From: Rotaria sordida
Taxonomy: Eukaryota; Rotifera; Eurotatoria; Philodinida; Philodinidae
Length of the DNA stretch: 64,000 nt
Direction of reading: 5' to 3'
NCBI GenBank assembly: GCA_905250125.1
Contig: CAJNOL010000458.1
Coordinates: forward strand, 1-64,000
The translations under genes and the position numbers were made by a program. Under the pieces are notes generated by a model. It was not told the DNA's origin, did not search any database, and saw nothing but the letters and a program-made list of their open reading frames with translations. Positions 38,331-50,750 of this stretch are shown piece by piece; the first letter of the stretch is position 1, and each line of letters begins with the position of its first letter.

Positions 38331-40359
38331 ATGTCGTCTTCGTCTACAACTGAGCCAGTATAGTTTTATATATAACTATTTTCTTGATTGATTAATTTTC
38401 TTATCTAGAGACTAGCATTTACATCTTTATGTATTTGGCCAGCATATGGTGCATTACCTTCTTTTGATCCTGAATGTCTTGGTGTTCTTGTAAGAATAGA
38501 GAATGTTGTTTATTCGTTTTGTGATCTAATTAGTTTTTTTTTCCATAAGGCACATTTCGCTTTCTCTCGATTGAATGTTCCTATTAAAACAAATCTTGGT
38601 CGATTAAAATTTTACAAAGGTAGTTATTTTTGTTTTTTGAAAATAATAATCATAATCATATTGATTTTATTTTATTTTATTTTTTAATAATAATATAAAA
38701 ACAAAAAGAACGTTTACCACTTCTACTTAGTGATAATGATAATATACATCTAGCAGCAGGTTATGAAGCTATTGTTGATCATTGTAAAAGATCGGTAAAT
38801 ATTTTCGAAGAATAGATTTTCACAAATAGAATTTTGTTTTATTTTTTATTTAGCATATTGATATTGATGAAAAATTTCAAGCTAATATTGCTGATTTACT
38901 TGCATTGAATGCACTTGTAAAATCAACATTTGTACCAGCTGTTGTATGTTATATGAATTTATTTTTTGTTTGATAAAAAAAAAAAAGAATTTCTGTATAG
39001 CTTGATACATTTTGGCTTGATGATACATATCGAAGTTCGATTATAAATATTTATGCTCGATCACTTGGTGGTTTTCCGCTTGCTTTCTTTTATGGTAAAC
39101 AAAAAACAGAAAGCATTAAAAATCAATTTAATATTATTTATGGTGATAAAAATTTTGATCAAACTCGAAAATCTGTATGAGAAATTTTTATTGTTGATTA
39201 TTTGTACTATTGTTTTTTTTTTTAACTTTAGATATTTGAAAAAGGCAAAAAAGTTTTAGATCATTTAACTGATGTACTCGGAACTAAACCATTTCTATTT
39301 GGTGCTAGGTAAATATTTATGTTGCAGTATTTTGGATTCTTTTATAGTAGACAAATTCTCAGAATATATATACAACGACAGGCTTCTTGAGATCTTCATT
39401 ATTGAAAATTTTTAATAGACATGTAATCTTAGTCGCCCAAGGCAAAGAAAAGTTTTAGTTAATTCTAGTTAATCTAACTCAGATTTTTCGTACAGTTCTT
39501 CTTGACTTGTAATGAAAGGTTCTCGCTTCAATTCATTGCTCATCTATGAATCCAATATTTATTTTTTACAAAACTGTATGTTTTCTAAGTCTGTTTGATT
39601 AACAACATGTTATTATTAGTCGCCGGAGGCAGTGAAAAGTATTAGCATTTGTACAAAAAATGTAATATGCTGCTCAAATCTATTAATGTGATGGAAAGAG
39701 AAAAATGTTACAGTCTACGAAGCGTAAATATAGGGTAGGTTTTAGTCTATCTATATCTTGTGGCTCTGCTGCATATGTTTATTGGATACGAATTAGTAGT
39801 AGACAATATGTGCGATGACCTTGTAACAACGTGTTATCAGTCAGAAGAAAATGAAAGTGAAACAATAATAGAAAATTTCTATATTAAATCAAGCCTGTCT
39901 AGGCCTTGTAGCTTTGCCATCTGTAGATCGAATACATTCATAATTTCCAATTAGTTAATTAGTTAATTATTTATCTTAGTCCAACAAGTATTGATGCATT
40001 TGTTTTTGGTTATTTGGCTCCATTAATTCATGGTCCTGCATCAAATAGTGCACTTGCACGTTATGCTTCAAGTAGAAAAAATCTTTGTGATTTTGTTAAT
40101 CGAATATTAACAGTATATCTTGGTGATCTAGGTAAGTTATTCTCTTAAAAACTTTATATTCTATTTGAATTCATAAAACTTCTTTTCTTTAGCTAAAGAT
40201 AATGATACAACTGATTCTGTATCAACAACAATACCGACAACATCAAATGAAGATCGTCTTCGTGATAAAGTAGCAGTCATTGCTGTTGGTATATTAACCA
40301 TGTGTGCCTATGCATATCTATCTGGACTTATTCGTATTGAAATTAATCAAGTAGAATGA
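38331..40359 (+). CDS. MTX1: Metaxin (mitochondrial outer membrane import, GST-like)
   Basis: Nine exons: 38331-38357, 38409-38489, 38550-38619, 38709-38794, 38854-38943, 39001-39174, 39232-39308, 39980-40131, 40193-40359 (TGA); 307 aa in phase. The N-terminal thioredoxin-like part begins LCIWPAYGALPSFDPECLGV, typical of metaxins. The GST C-terminal-like domain includes LGTKPFLFGA and RPTSIDAFVFGYLAPLI-like text at the exon 7/8 join. It ends with a predicted transmembrane helix (AVIAVGILTMCAYAYLSGL) as in metaxin-1 and -3; metaxin-2 lacks it. It works with the SAM/TOB machinery in beta-barrel insertion at the outer membrane and as an adaptor in mitochondrial transport. Intron 7 is 671 bp and carries a duplicated motif. 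Confidence 0.9.
39428..39645 (+). repeat. Direct repeat inside metaxin intron 7
   Basis: TTAGTCGCCCAAGGCAAAGA at about 39429 recurs with changes as TTAGTCGCCGGAGGCAGTGA at about 39615; both are followed by AAAGT-T-TTAG. The copies are about 185 bp apart in the same direction. This may be a diverged tandem duplication or remnant of a repetitive element. Confidence 0.4.
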
Positions 40360-40492
40360 TGATGGGTGCCGTGATATTTTAATGTTATTATTAAAATGAA
40401 AATAAAACACAAACCATTCTGTTCTTTAGGCAAAACATCTTTTGATTCCTTTGTTTCTTGTTTTTTTTTCTAGAAAGTTTTTTCTTTTTACG

Positions 40493-43400
40493 ATGGATGA
40501 ATTAGTTTTAGCCAGCTTAGATTCAGTAAGAGAAATCAATTAAATTTTATATATAGAGAGATTTTCTTTCTCTTTTTTTTTTATATAAATAATATATTAG
40601 TCAGTTTTTGATGTGGATAATTTAATTGAAAATATCGCTTATAAATCAACTGATGGAAATGTTATTAATGAAAATTTTGATCCTAGTTTATTAGAAAGTA
40701 AATTTCGTCATGCTATGTCAATTTTACAAGTAAATAATAGAAAAATATTGTGTTCTTTTTTTTTTATGGAATAAATTTTATTTTAATATAGGATTATCAA
40801 GTTCAAACTGATCAAAATATAAAACATCTTGAAGAATTATGTGAAAAAGAACGAAATACATGGGCAAATAGTGTTGCACAACTTGAAGAGTTATATCAAG
40901 TAGATTTATTTAGTTTTTTTTTTCTAATCCTTTTTCTTCCCCCCATACTCGTCATTAGAATGAAAACTATCCTGAGAGAAAAAAAAACATCAGAACGTCT
41001 CATATCGTTCAATCCTTCCTTTTGCTACTACAAGGTCAATCGAATAACCAATATCATCCTATGCGAAGAGTTGGACACCTAATGAATTTGAACATATCAT
41101 TAGCATATTTGAAAGTCTAATATTCTATGTATAAGATCATTTGTTTTTAATGAGTAGCTCTTCCGAAACTATTATGGAAGATCAAGGATTAAAGTAAAAG
41201 ATGGAACTAATTGTTTTTTTTGTTGTATATTTAAAGTCGACGTATACTGGTCAACAAGAACTTGAAATGCGTATAAGTGTTATATCAACAAAAGTCATTC
41301 AAATAGGTCATCAACTTGAGAGTAAAAGTAATCCACGTCAACAATTAATTGATGCAAGAACAACAGCAAAATATCTTGAACGTTTTCTTGATGCAAATGA
41401 TGATGTTAGTTTAATGTTTCAAGATGCATCAAAACTTGAACAAGCAGCACATATTATTCATCAACTATATAATGTTTTACAAGAATTACCTGATGAACCA
41501 AAGTAAAACATTTAAGAATAGAAAAAAACAAATCAAAACAAAATAGTTTTTTGTTTTTTGTGTTAAATAAGATTTATTGATGCAAAAACAAAAGTTAAAG
41601 AACGTTATTTAGCTATTGAAGAAGAATTATTATTAGAATTTTCTCGTGCACAAGTTCGAAATGATAAAAAAGCTATGAAAAAATATATTAAATTATTATC
41701 AAAATTTAAAGTAAATTTTATAACTAAAAACAAAAACAAAAACAAGAAATATTTAATAATTGTTTTTGTTTTATTTAGGGTCATAATGATTGTATTCAAA
41801 ATTTTATTACTGATTGTTTAAAAGTATGTTAATACATAATAAGAAGAATAACCTCTGAATCGACATGCAGAACTTTAAAAACGTTGATTCTCTATTTGTT
41901 TTCGAATATAGGCTCAACATTTCTCTAGGACTTATGATTTAGAAGTTATGAAACAACCTTTTAGAGGCGTGAAGATTAAATTTTCATAGAATTCAAGACG
42001 AGATTGTTCTCTATGAAGTGACATAAGAATCAAGAGTTTCAGAAACAAACATCTAGAGATAGAGGTGTCAGATTAGCCTTAGTATTAAAATTAATCTTAA
42101 CGCTTTGATGTGTTTTGCATTAGGATTATTTAATGTCAAGCTATTCGTATCAAAATCCGGATTATTTATAATTCTAATACCTATATTACCTACATGACAT
42201 GATGAGATGTTTATTTGCAGAAAATTCAAATAAAATAACTATAAGAAAAATATCATGTAAATTTAATTCAGTGCTCTAAAAAATAAGCGTGAGAAATCGA
42301 TTTGAATATAAATATAATATAGAAATGAAGTGTATTTCCTTGGGGGTTAGACTGAGTCGTGAAATTCATCTCATTACTGTTAACTATTCTCAAATGCTCC
42401 ATGGAGTAACTTGAATATTCGCATTAATGATTGGCATTATAAGGTAGCTGTTTTAATTTCTCGTTCTCGAATACATTTAAAATAAAACGCTAACTAACTT
42501 AAAATTATCCAAGCGAAAAAAAAAGGATAAAATTGATATAAGCATGTGGGTGAGGGTATTAGTGCAGGTGTACTACTCGTCTTCGTTCGTACACATCCTA
42601 TTGTCACATTCTTCCTAACTAAACTAATTCTCAAAGGTATACATTGGTTGACTGTGTAAAAATCAATTTCAGCTACACATCACAGACATTTTATCTGAAC
42701 TCTTGCAACAGTATTCTGTAGCTTGTATCATTCATTGGATAATGATGCATAGAAATTTGAATTTCTTGGAAAGAGAACTTTAATATGCTCTCGAAATGCT
42801 ATTTCCAAATTTGAACAAAATTATTCGATTTTGGAAATTTCTATGTTTAGCGTGGTCGAAATCTAGTACTTGATAATCTATATATGAGAATTAACAATAA
42901 TGTTAATTTACTACTAACAGATTGACATTCATTAATTTGAATACAAACAATTTCCAAGCATCATGATTAATTTTAATACTAATGCTAATTCTGATACGAT
43001 AGCCTTTAGTCAGGAATGGCTAAACTCACTTTACAAATCTCGATTCCCAGTGAAATCGAGATTTGTGTCGAAGCTGACACTATGTACTTTACCAACATAC
43101 TTACTATTGACAAATGACTTGCACCAAACCAATCATCAATACATTACTATATAGATAAATGTTTGCTCTTTCATTTGCTTCTCTAAAAGGTCGAATCATA
43201 AATCTGAAACTTGAAGTACTACAAAGATTTTGAAGTCATATTCGGCTAGAACACAAAATTCTGATATTAGCTCAATGTTTTCAAATTTTTGCAGTTTCGT
43301 TTTAAAAAGGTTAAAAAATGAGCTTGTGCTTATGAATGGATCATCTTAAGAAAGTTTTTAGGAATTAACAAAATCAGACTTTATCTTAGAAATCTTTTCT

Positions 43401-46400
43401 TAAACTTAATAAAACAAAGTCACAAGAAAACTTTCAAAAATTCGCATATTTATTTCTATTATAATATAAATATAAACATTCTTCTTTTTCTTTTCTAGGG
43501 TTATTTTGATAATCCAAATATTGATATATTTAATTCCATTCCACAACTGTTTACTAAAGTTTCTGAATTAATTAATGAAATATTTGATCAACCTGAAAAA
43601 GTTACAGAACGATTAATTATTACAGTGTACACGGAAAAATTAGCTGTAAGATTTTGTTTTCTCCTATAATATATATATATTGAAAATAATTTAATCTGTT
43701 TTATTAATTTTTTTTTTTCGTAGCCTTATGTTCGTGATCAACTTGATCCATATGTACGTAATCCAGATTTAGATAATATGGAAAAATATCTTCAAACTTT
43801 ATATACTCTAAGTAAAAAGTAAGTCAAATAAAATATGAAATTTATTAAATTATTTACTTAAATAAATAAATAAAGAGCAACAAAATTATCAAATGATTTA
43901 CAAACACAAAAAATTAGTGATGATCCTGCTTTTTTACATAAATTAAATCAACATGTTTTTAAAACTTATCTCAAAACTTATAGCAAGTAAGTTAATTAAT
44001 AATGTTCTATAGAGAATTTTATTTTGTTTTTTGCCCTAAATATTAGATATGAAATAAATTGTTTGGAAGAAAAATTTCAAGTTCATCTTGAAAGAGTCGA
44101 ATCAACGGGTGGTCAACGAAGAATTAAACCAACTGGATTAAGGTAAAAGAAAATATTCTTTATGTAATCAAGTAGAATTTTTCTTCTATTGTATCATTGT
44201 TAAATCAGAGATTATTGAAGTGGAAACCAGCTCAAATGCCTCAGTGAGCTTTTAGAATCAAGCTACAGTCGTTTTCCTGAATTTTCAAGTCAGTTTTACG
44301 TATATATCGGAAATTTAAAAAAACAGTATATCCACATGAAATTTTGCCTATCAATAGGACGAATGACCAGTAGAATATTCTGAAGGTTTCAGCTGAAACG
44401 AATGTTCCTTTGTCGAGATATTGAATTTACAAGTAAACTCGATTTTTGTAATATGTCTATGGCAAACGGATATTTTTTGGAAATTTAATATCTCAATCAA
44501 GGAACATACTTTTTGGCTGAATCTTTGCAGATATTCTATTGGTCATTCATCCTATGTATGGGCAAAATTTCATGACGAAATACTATCCTTTTTGTCTTTC
44601 AGTGTATACTTAAAACTGGATTGAAAATTTTAGTAAAACAATTATAACTTGGCTGCAACGACCCATGGGAACAGATCTTTTTAGACTTTTACTAGTCTCA
44701 CTAAAACATCCTTGCAGGTCAAATATAAGCTTAAACGACGTGTATCAGTTCGGACGATTCCCTCGTGAGAATAATTTTTATTAAATTTTTGCTGAATAAA
44801 ATTGATTTCGATAAGTTCGTTTCGTATTAATTATAACTAAACTTTTCAATAATTTTTCTATTATCAAACCATTATAGTCACATTTTCGATTGATTATTAT
44901 TAAACTTAATTAGATTTCTAGTTGAAATTTATTTGAAATACAATTTAAACGAATGTTGAAATTGCATATATATGGAATGAATAAAACTTGCAGAATCAAA
45001 GCTTATTAAACCGAGATCATAGTTAATACAAATCATTCTTTTACAAGATTTTTCTGTTGTTTAACTTATCGAGATTATAAACAACAACTATATACATATA
45101 TTTTTTTTTCAATTGTTTTATTTCTATATATAGTATAACTGATATAATTCAACAACGTTTATTAAATACAACTGATCAAGTTGATGAATCTCGTTTTTCA
45201 CCTGATTTAGCTGCTGCTCTATTAAATGATTGTAAAACAGCAATGAATCGAATAACAACTGTATATCAAAATTTTTATACATAAAATCTTTTTCTTGTTT
45301 TTGAATAAGTACATTTGTTTTTTTCTTCTAGTTATCTGAAGGATTAGAAGCTGCAGAAAATATTCTTCAATGTTTCTTACGTTTACTTAATGCATTAGGT
45401 AATCAACATATCGAAACAGAATTACAATATAGTTTACAAGCTATACCTGGTCCCGAACCAAAACAAGAACCGGACATACGATTTTTTCATGCTATACTTC
45501 AAACAAATAATAGCATACAATTAATTGAACGTTATTTTGTTATGGATATTGCTCCATTACTTTTGTATGAAGTTTAATCATTAATAAAACAAATAACGCT
45601 TTATTTTGTTTTATATATTTTTTTTTTGTCTAGAGGTACTCAACAACAGGCAGTACTTTTACAAACAAAAGAAAAAGTTTTTGGTCAATTAGAAGATTTA
45701 ATTAATATTGGTATTGATAAGTAAATAAAATTTTTCTTATCGATCAAGATTATTTTATTTTATATTTTAAGAGCTTTATTATGTATAATTGGTTTTGTTC
45801 GTAATATTCTTAATGAACAAAAACGATCAGATTTTAAACCAGAAAGTGATCTTTTTATATCTGAATGTTCACCTGTAAATTTTATTTTATTATCTTTTTT
45901 TTTTTTTCTCTTCAAGAATCTATATTATTTCATTTAGATATGTAAACGAGTAGTACGTTCAATTGATAATCAAATTGTTCGTCTTGAACAAACAGCTGAT
46001 GGAAAAAATTTAACAAGTATTTTTAATGAATTTGGTCTTCGTTTTCATCGTTTAATAACAGATCATGTTTTTAAATTTGAATATAATATATCAGGTTTTG
46101 AAAAAAAAGAAAAAATACTTATTAATTTATTCTATTTGAGTTTTGTTTTGTTTTATTAAGGTGGCTTAATGATGTTACAAGATATAAGTGAATATAAAAA
46201 ATGTTCAAAAAAATTTCGTAGTTCAACTGTTGAACAATTATTTTCTATTTTACATGCACTTGTTAATTTACTTGTTGTTGTACCTGATAATCTTCGTCAA
46301 GTTATTACAGAAGGACATCTTGTATGTATTTTAAATTTTGATTAAAACAAAAGAAAAACTCAATTTATTCGATCATTGTGTTTTTTTTTTCTCTATTAGG

Positions 46401-46495
46401 CATCATTAACACGAGATATAATTGAATCATTTGTTCAATTACGTACAGATTATAAATCGGCTAGATTACATGCAATGATTACTACTGATCAATAA
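40493..46495 (+). CDS. EXOC5: Exocyst complex component 5 (Sec10)
   Basis: Seventeen exons: 40493-40525, 40601-40729, 40792-40899, 41237-41502, 41572-41710, 41779-41823, 43499-43645, 43724-43818, 43876-43986, 44047-44142, 45134-45260, 45332-45564, 45634-45720, 45772-45874, 45938-46094, 46161-46321, 46400-46495 (TAA). They sum to 710 aa in phase, close to the family length. Family-type stretches: STKVIQIGHQLESKSNPRQQ, DPSLLESKFRHAMSILQ, LHKLNQHVFKTYLKTY, GIDKALLCIIGFVRNIL, GLRFHRLITDHVFKFEYNIS, LMMLQDISEYKKCSKKF, LLVVVPDNLRQVITEGHLAS and SFVQLRTDYKSARLHAM. An N-terminal coiled coil (exons 2-4) is followed by helical rods. Sec10 is a core exocyst subunit tethering secretory vesicles to the plasma membrane. 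Intron 6 (1675 bp) and intron 10 (991 bp) are much longer than the others (50-350 bp) and carry hairpin or foldback insertions. Confidence 0.95.
43033..43066. repeat. Perfect 13-bp hairpin in EXOC5 intron 6
   Basis: ACAAATCTCGATT and AATCGAGATTTGT are perfect reverse complements separated by 8 bp. It sits in a 1.7-kb intron that otherwise lacks features and may mark a small element insertion. Confidence 0.7.
44268..44643. mobile_element. Foldback element inside EXOC5 intron 10
   Basis: Two arms of about 150 bp, starting at 44268 and ending at about 44643, are imperfect reverse complements. Examples: CATGAAATTTTGCCTATCAA facing the complement of TGTATGGGCAAAATTTCATG, and GACGAATGACCAGTAGAATA facing the complement of TATTCTATTGGTCATTCATC. 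Shared ends read GTTTTcCTGAATTTTC / GTTTTACTAAAATTTTC. No coding. A MITE or foldback insertion explains the unusual intron length. Confidence 0.75.
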
Positions 46496-47029
46496 ATATA
46501 TATATCTGTTTTCTTTTTTTTTTTCTTTTTTTTTAATAAACGTAATTTGTATGCTATATAATCAAGAAAAAAATCCTTATATTAGATGATATTTTTATTT
46601 TAACAACAATTTTATTTGTTTTTCTTTTTCTTTTCAAAATGATAAAATCATGTTACGTCGTTTGAGGATAGAAGTTTTTTTTTTCCTATCAAAAACTAGC
46701 TCTTCAATCAATTTATTGTATTTAACTCAAAATAATTACATAAAAATCTTATAATAGTCAAAATAAAATTATTTTATTTATCTTTTAAACACCATGCTCA
46801 TTTGCAAGTAAAAAAATTCGATATTAGATCTAACGTGTACTTCTATAATGTTACAGTAAGTATATCTTCTTGGCATTCTTTTTTTCAGGCAAATACATTT
46901 CATTATCAAAATGTAAAATAGATTGTAGTGATGTTAATTTAAGCTTCTTTTCAGAAAAGATCTTCCAAGAGTTTTTTGTCTTCCCAGGTGAAAGAATACG
47001 GAGTCCGTACACAATCGTATTTCATCATA

Positions 47030-47590
47030 TTACATGGTCTAGTATTATGATTGTATATCTCCATGGCCATATAAGGCGAAATACGAAGAAAAACGGATTT
47101 CGTACGCGGAACTTATACGGTCGTAAACGATCTTATATTAACCGTGTACAACCATGAACAATGATCGTATCTTATCGTAATACGCTGAATATACGATGCT
47201 TTTTCCCGTATATTACATTCATCTCAACCATTATGCATAAAATTGATCTAAAAAATAAAATAAATAGTTTATATTTACTGTGTATTATATTGATGCAATG
47301 AAATGATCTAAAATGAAGGTGCCGTTATCTTCCTCAATTTGTTTAATTATACACATCCACTTTCACAACAGTTTAATCAAATTAAGCATACGCCGACCTT
47401 ATACCATAGCACACGGTGATATACGGCAATCGTATATTTCCCTATACAAAGGAGAGCGGTTTATCCATTTGTCTCTCCGTATGTTTTACTACCTGCGTAT
47501 ATGATCTCCATATAGGTCTGTTTTTCTCCTTAAACGATCGTTTATGACCGTGCCTGTTCGACGTAGGTCACCGCTGTAGGATGTATAAAT
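47030..47590. repeat. Region of short inverted repeats rich in CGTA/TACG
   Basis: ACGGTCGTAAACGATC at about 47116 is matched by the reverse complement of 47536-47551 (ACGGTCATAAACGATC). GTATATCTCCATGGCCATAT (about 47054) resembles GTATATGATCTCCATATAG (about 47498). CGTA/TACG words are much denser than in the flanks. Possibly a decayed element about 550 bp long. Confidence 0.35.
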
Positions 47591-49801
47591 ATTGAGAATC
47601 TTTTCAAATAGTCTCGAAAGAAACTACATCAATAAAAGAGAGATTAATCATGATGTCATTGAAAAAAAAAGAGAACATCTGAAAATGATTTAGATGACAG
47701 CACGAAATAGACAACAAATATTTATGAAATGAAAAATAAGACAACCTATGACTTTGAAAATCTAATAGTTTAATATAAACAAAATAATTTATTCTCTACT
47801 GAAAAAAAAAAACAAGTAGTACAACATATGTAACACTGTCCTCAAAGGGTTAATTAAAAGAAAGAAACCAATTAATGAATACTGTGTATTTGTATTGTCC
47901 TTGATGAGAATTTGGTCCCGTTTCATTGAAAAAAATTAAGACTGATTAATTAATTTTTATGCTTCATCAACAGACTTTTTTTTTTCGTTTCTCATTAACA
48001 TATACATGTTATTGAGTTGTATTTTATGAAGAAAACTAAATACAAATTTGCGTGAGAGAAAATTATTTTACTAATAGAAATGAGAACATCAATCAATAGT
48101 TCATAACATAGTGACAAGAAAATATTCATTTAATGACAAACAATCCTTTTTCATATCATTTTATTAAATCAAAAATTCGATGATTTTGAAATATAAATTA
48201 CTTTATTTCGTGATGGCTTAATTCATATGGTTGTAAAATTGTTTAATCGTAGTCATGTTGAACGCATAATCTTTTATTAATTCATCAATCACTACATAGA
48301 AATTTCGATTGAAGATAACAATATTTGTATCAAGTCGATGATGTTAGCCTTTCAATTTAAATGTGTAGATGTAGGAATAGAGAAGTTCAATACCAACACC
48401 CCCTAATCGAAAGTATTTTTCTGACTTTTCTACCGATGAAAAACGTTTGTTTTCAAAAATATCGAATAGTGTCAATACAATAAGATGAAAACCTATTTTG
48501 ATAAAATAAGAACGTATTTAAAAAGTTTGAATATATATATATATATAGTAAAAACAAAAGTCTTCTTATTTCTTTTGACAAAGACAAATAACAATACAAT
48601 AAAATACTTTTATATAATTAACTTCAGCTGTTTTTATTTTTAAACTATTTTAATTATATTTAATATCATTAAAGTAACTATGCTTAGTTGAGGTCGACAT
48701 CTAATTTATTCAACTGTATATACTATGAATGCTTTACTCATGATAACAATTATTTTCTTGACAATTGTCATGATACTCACAGTTATATTTGTTCGACAAG
48801 ACTTTCGATAAATTTCAAAGCATAGACTTAACTCTTTTCGTACTCGTTATTAGTTTCATTGTCTTTAGATACTCACGTCTAATGTCTATCGTCTATTAAA
48901 GTTTTCATTTGATATAGTATACAGTTGATGTCTTGATCTTCTTGTTAAACAAAAAAATTTTTTACTTATTTTCGTTTGAACATTTAATTACAATTTTGTA
49001 TTAGCTTTTTGTATTCATGATGTATTCATTTTAACACATTTTATCCGCTTTCAAAATAGTATACATGTTCATATTCTCGTTTTATGGTTTTTATATAAAT
49101 GTGATTCGATCAATGATTAAAAAATTCAACAACAGCAAGCAGACTCAATCTATGATTGAAAGATGAAGCGTTCTACACTTATCAATATCAAATATAAAAA
49201 AGAAAGCGATGTGAAAGCTCTTTGTCTATCTCTTTTAGTAATATCTCCGCCTTCTTTTAATTTTTCTACTTGTGTTAGGACCTGACCCCAACTATTGAAC
49301 GTTCGTCGAGCAAGTTTGTATGACCACTCAACCGTAGCTATTTCAATGGTACATAATAAATGAAGACGACGAAGAAAAAAAAAGAAAAGAACAGACTAAA
49401 CTATGAATATATATAGAAAATAATAAGGTGTAGACAACAACATATAGTGATCAACCATTCATCAAATTGAACATTCATACAGCGTGACCCTCATATCTAG
49501 CAATATTCTCTTCATGTATCCACATGTTATGATTACTTATCCGATATTTTCTTTCATTTTTATTTTGAATAAAATTTTAATTAATATTCAAATAAGAAAA
49601 GACAACTATTGTAATTGGTAAAATGGTCAATTTTTTTTTGCACCTTTTGCTTTTTTATTATTATACCTTTTTTTTGTACATTAAAAAAAAAGAGAAGAAA
49701 TGATGGTGATGATAGATAACCATCTCTCATATCGTCGTTAGTGTACTAGTATCCTTCAATTGCTCATTTCGTATGTAACATGAATGTATAGTGAAGTGTA
49801 G

Positions 49802-49802
<1 letters not shown>

Positions 49803-49824
<22 letters not shown>
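49803..49824. repeat. (GT)n microsatellite
   Basis: About eleven GT units followed by a GAGAGAGAGA run; intergenic. Confidence 0.85.
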
Positions 49825-49833
<9 letters not shown>

Positions 49834-50750
49834 AAAGAAAAAAAAAATACGCTTATTTTTTTTGAATAATTAAATGTACAACAACGAATATAGATATTCG
49901 TCAATGTATTTCTTCTTTTTTCTTTTTTGAATTTTATATAAACATCAAATATATTTATCGTTTAGTTTGAAAAAACGAAGAATATATGATAGGATATGTA
50001 TTCTTTTTTTTTTTGTTCATCATTCGTCTTCTTCTCTTTTCTCGTGTTAAATTTAGTAATTTTTTTTTTTTGTGATATATATATATCTTTCAATCAGTAG
50101 CCCATGAAAAAAAAGTACAGTGTTAGAGAGTTTGCGTAATAGTCATTTAACGAACAAAATAAAAAAAAAAAAAAGTAGAAAAAAGTTGTATGTGTGAACA
50201 AGTAAGTGAAAATCTTGATAGATACATGCAAGTGTTGAAAACAAACAACTTTGCATGTTCACTATTTCATGACAATATTCAAGGTTTCAATCAGAAAAGA
50301 CATATATATATAGAAATATAAATATATATATATATATATATATATTTATATCTTTTTTTTCAATCAATATAGAATGATAACCGTAGAAGACGAAAAAAGT
50401 ATTCACATTTTTCTTAGAGTGACAAGCATCTTTTTCAATTACAAAATACAAACAGTTTTGAATCGGTGACGACTGGTTCGTCGGACGGTTATATAGACGT
50501 AAAAAGGAGAGAAAGATAAATGTAACCATACAACTAGGGTTTTTTTTATTACTAAAGGTATGATTGTGTTTGTATGCATTTTGTGAAAAAATTTTTTTCT
50601 TGATTTGATGATATCTTTTTTTACGTCACATTAAATATTTTAAATTGAATCTATTTTTATTTGATTAAACGACGTCATATAGTATGACTTAGTTTTAGAT
50701 TTGAAATCTTTTTTGTTTGTTTGCTTGTTTTTTTTCTCTCTATTGATAAC

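Larger units (their letters stand above)
46496..50750. other. Long intergenic region between EXOC5 and the Gln-rich gene
   Basis: No convincing exon in 4.2 kb. It contains a possible inverted-repeat element at about 47030-47590, a (GT)n microsatellite at 49803-49824, several poly-A/T tracts and an (AT)n run at about 50322-50346. The last few hundred bases before 50751 are T-rich and probably leader of the Gln-rich gene. Confidence 0.5.

Noticed and set aside
40493-46495. COG4 (Golgi tethering) identity for the 17-exon gene
   Set aside because: Order and text of the motifs over the whole length, and the total of 710 aa, fit EXOC5/Sec10 instead.
46870-47157. 95-aa open frame after EXOC5
   Set aside because: Composition changes halfway, and its second half lies in the CGTA-rich repeat patch; no partner exon.
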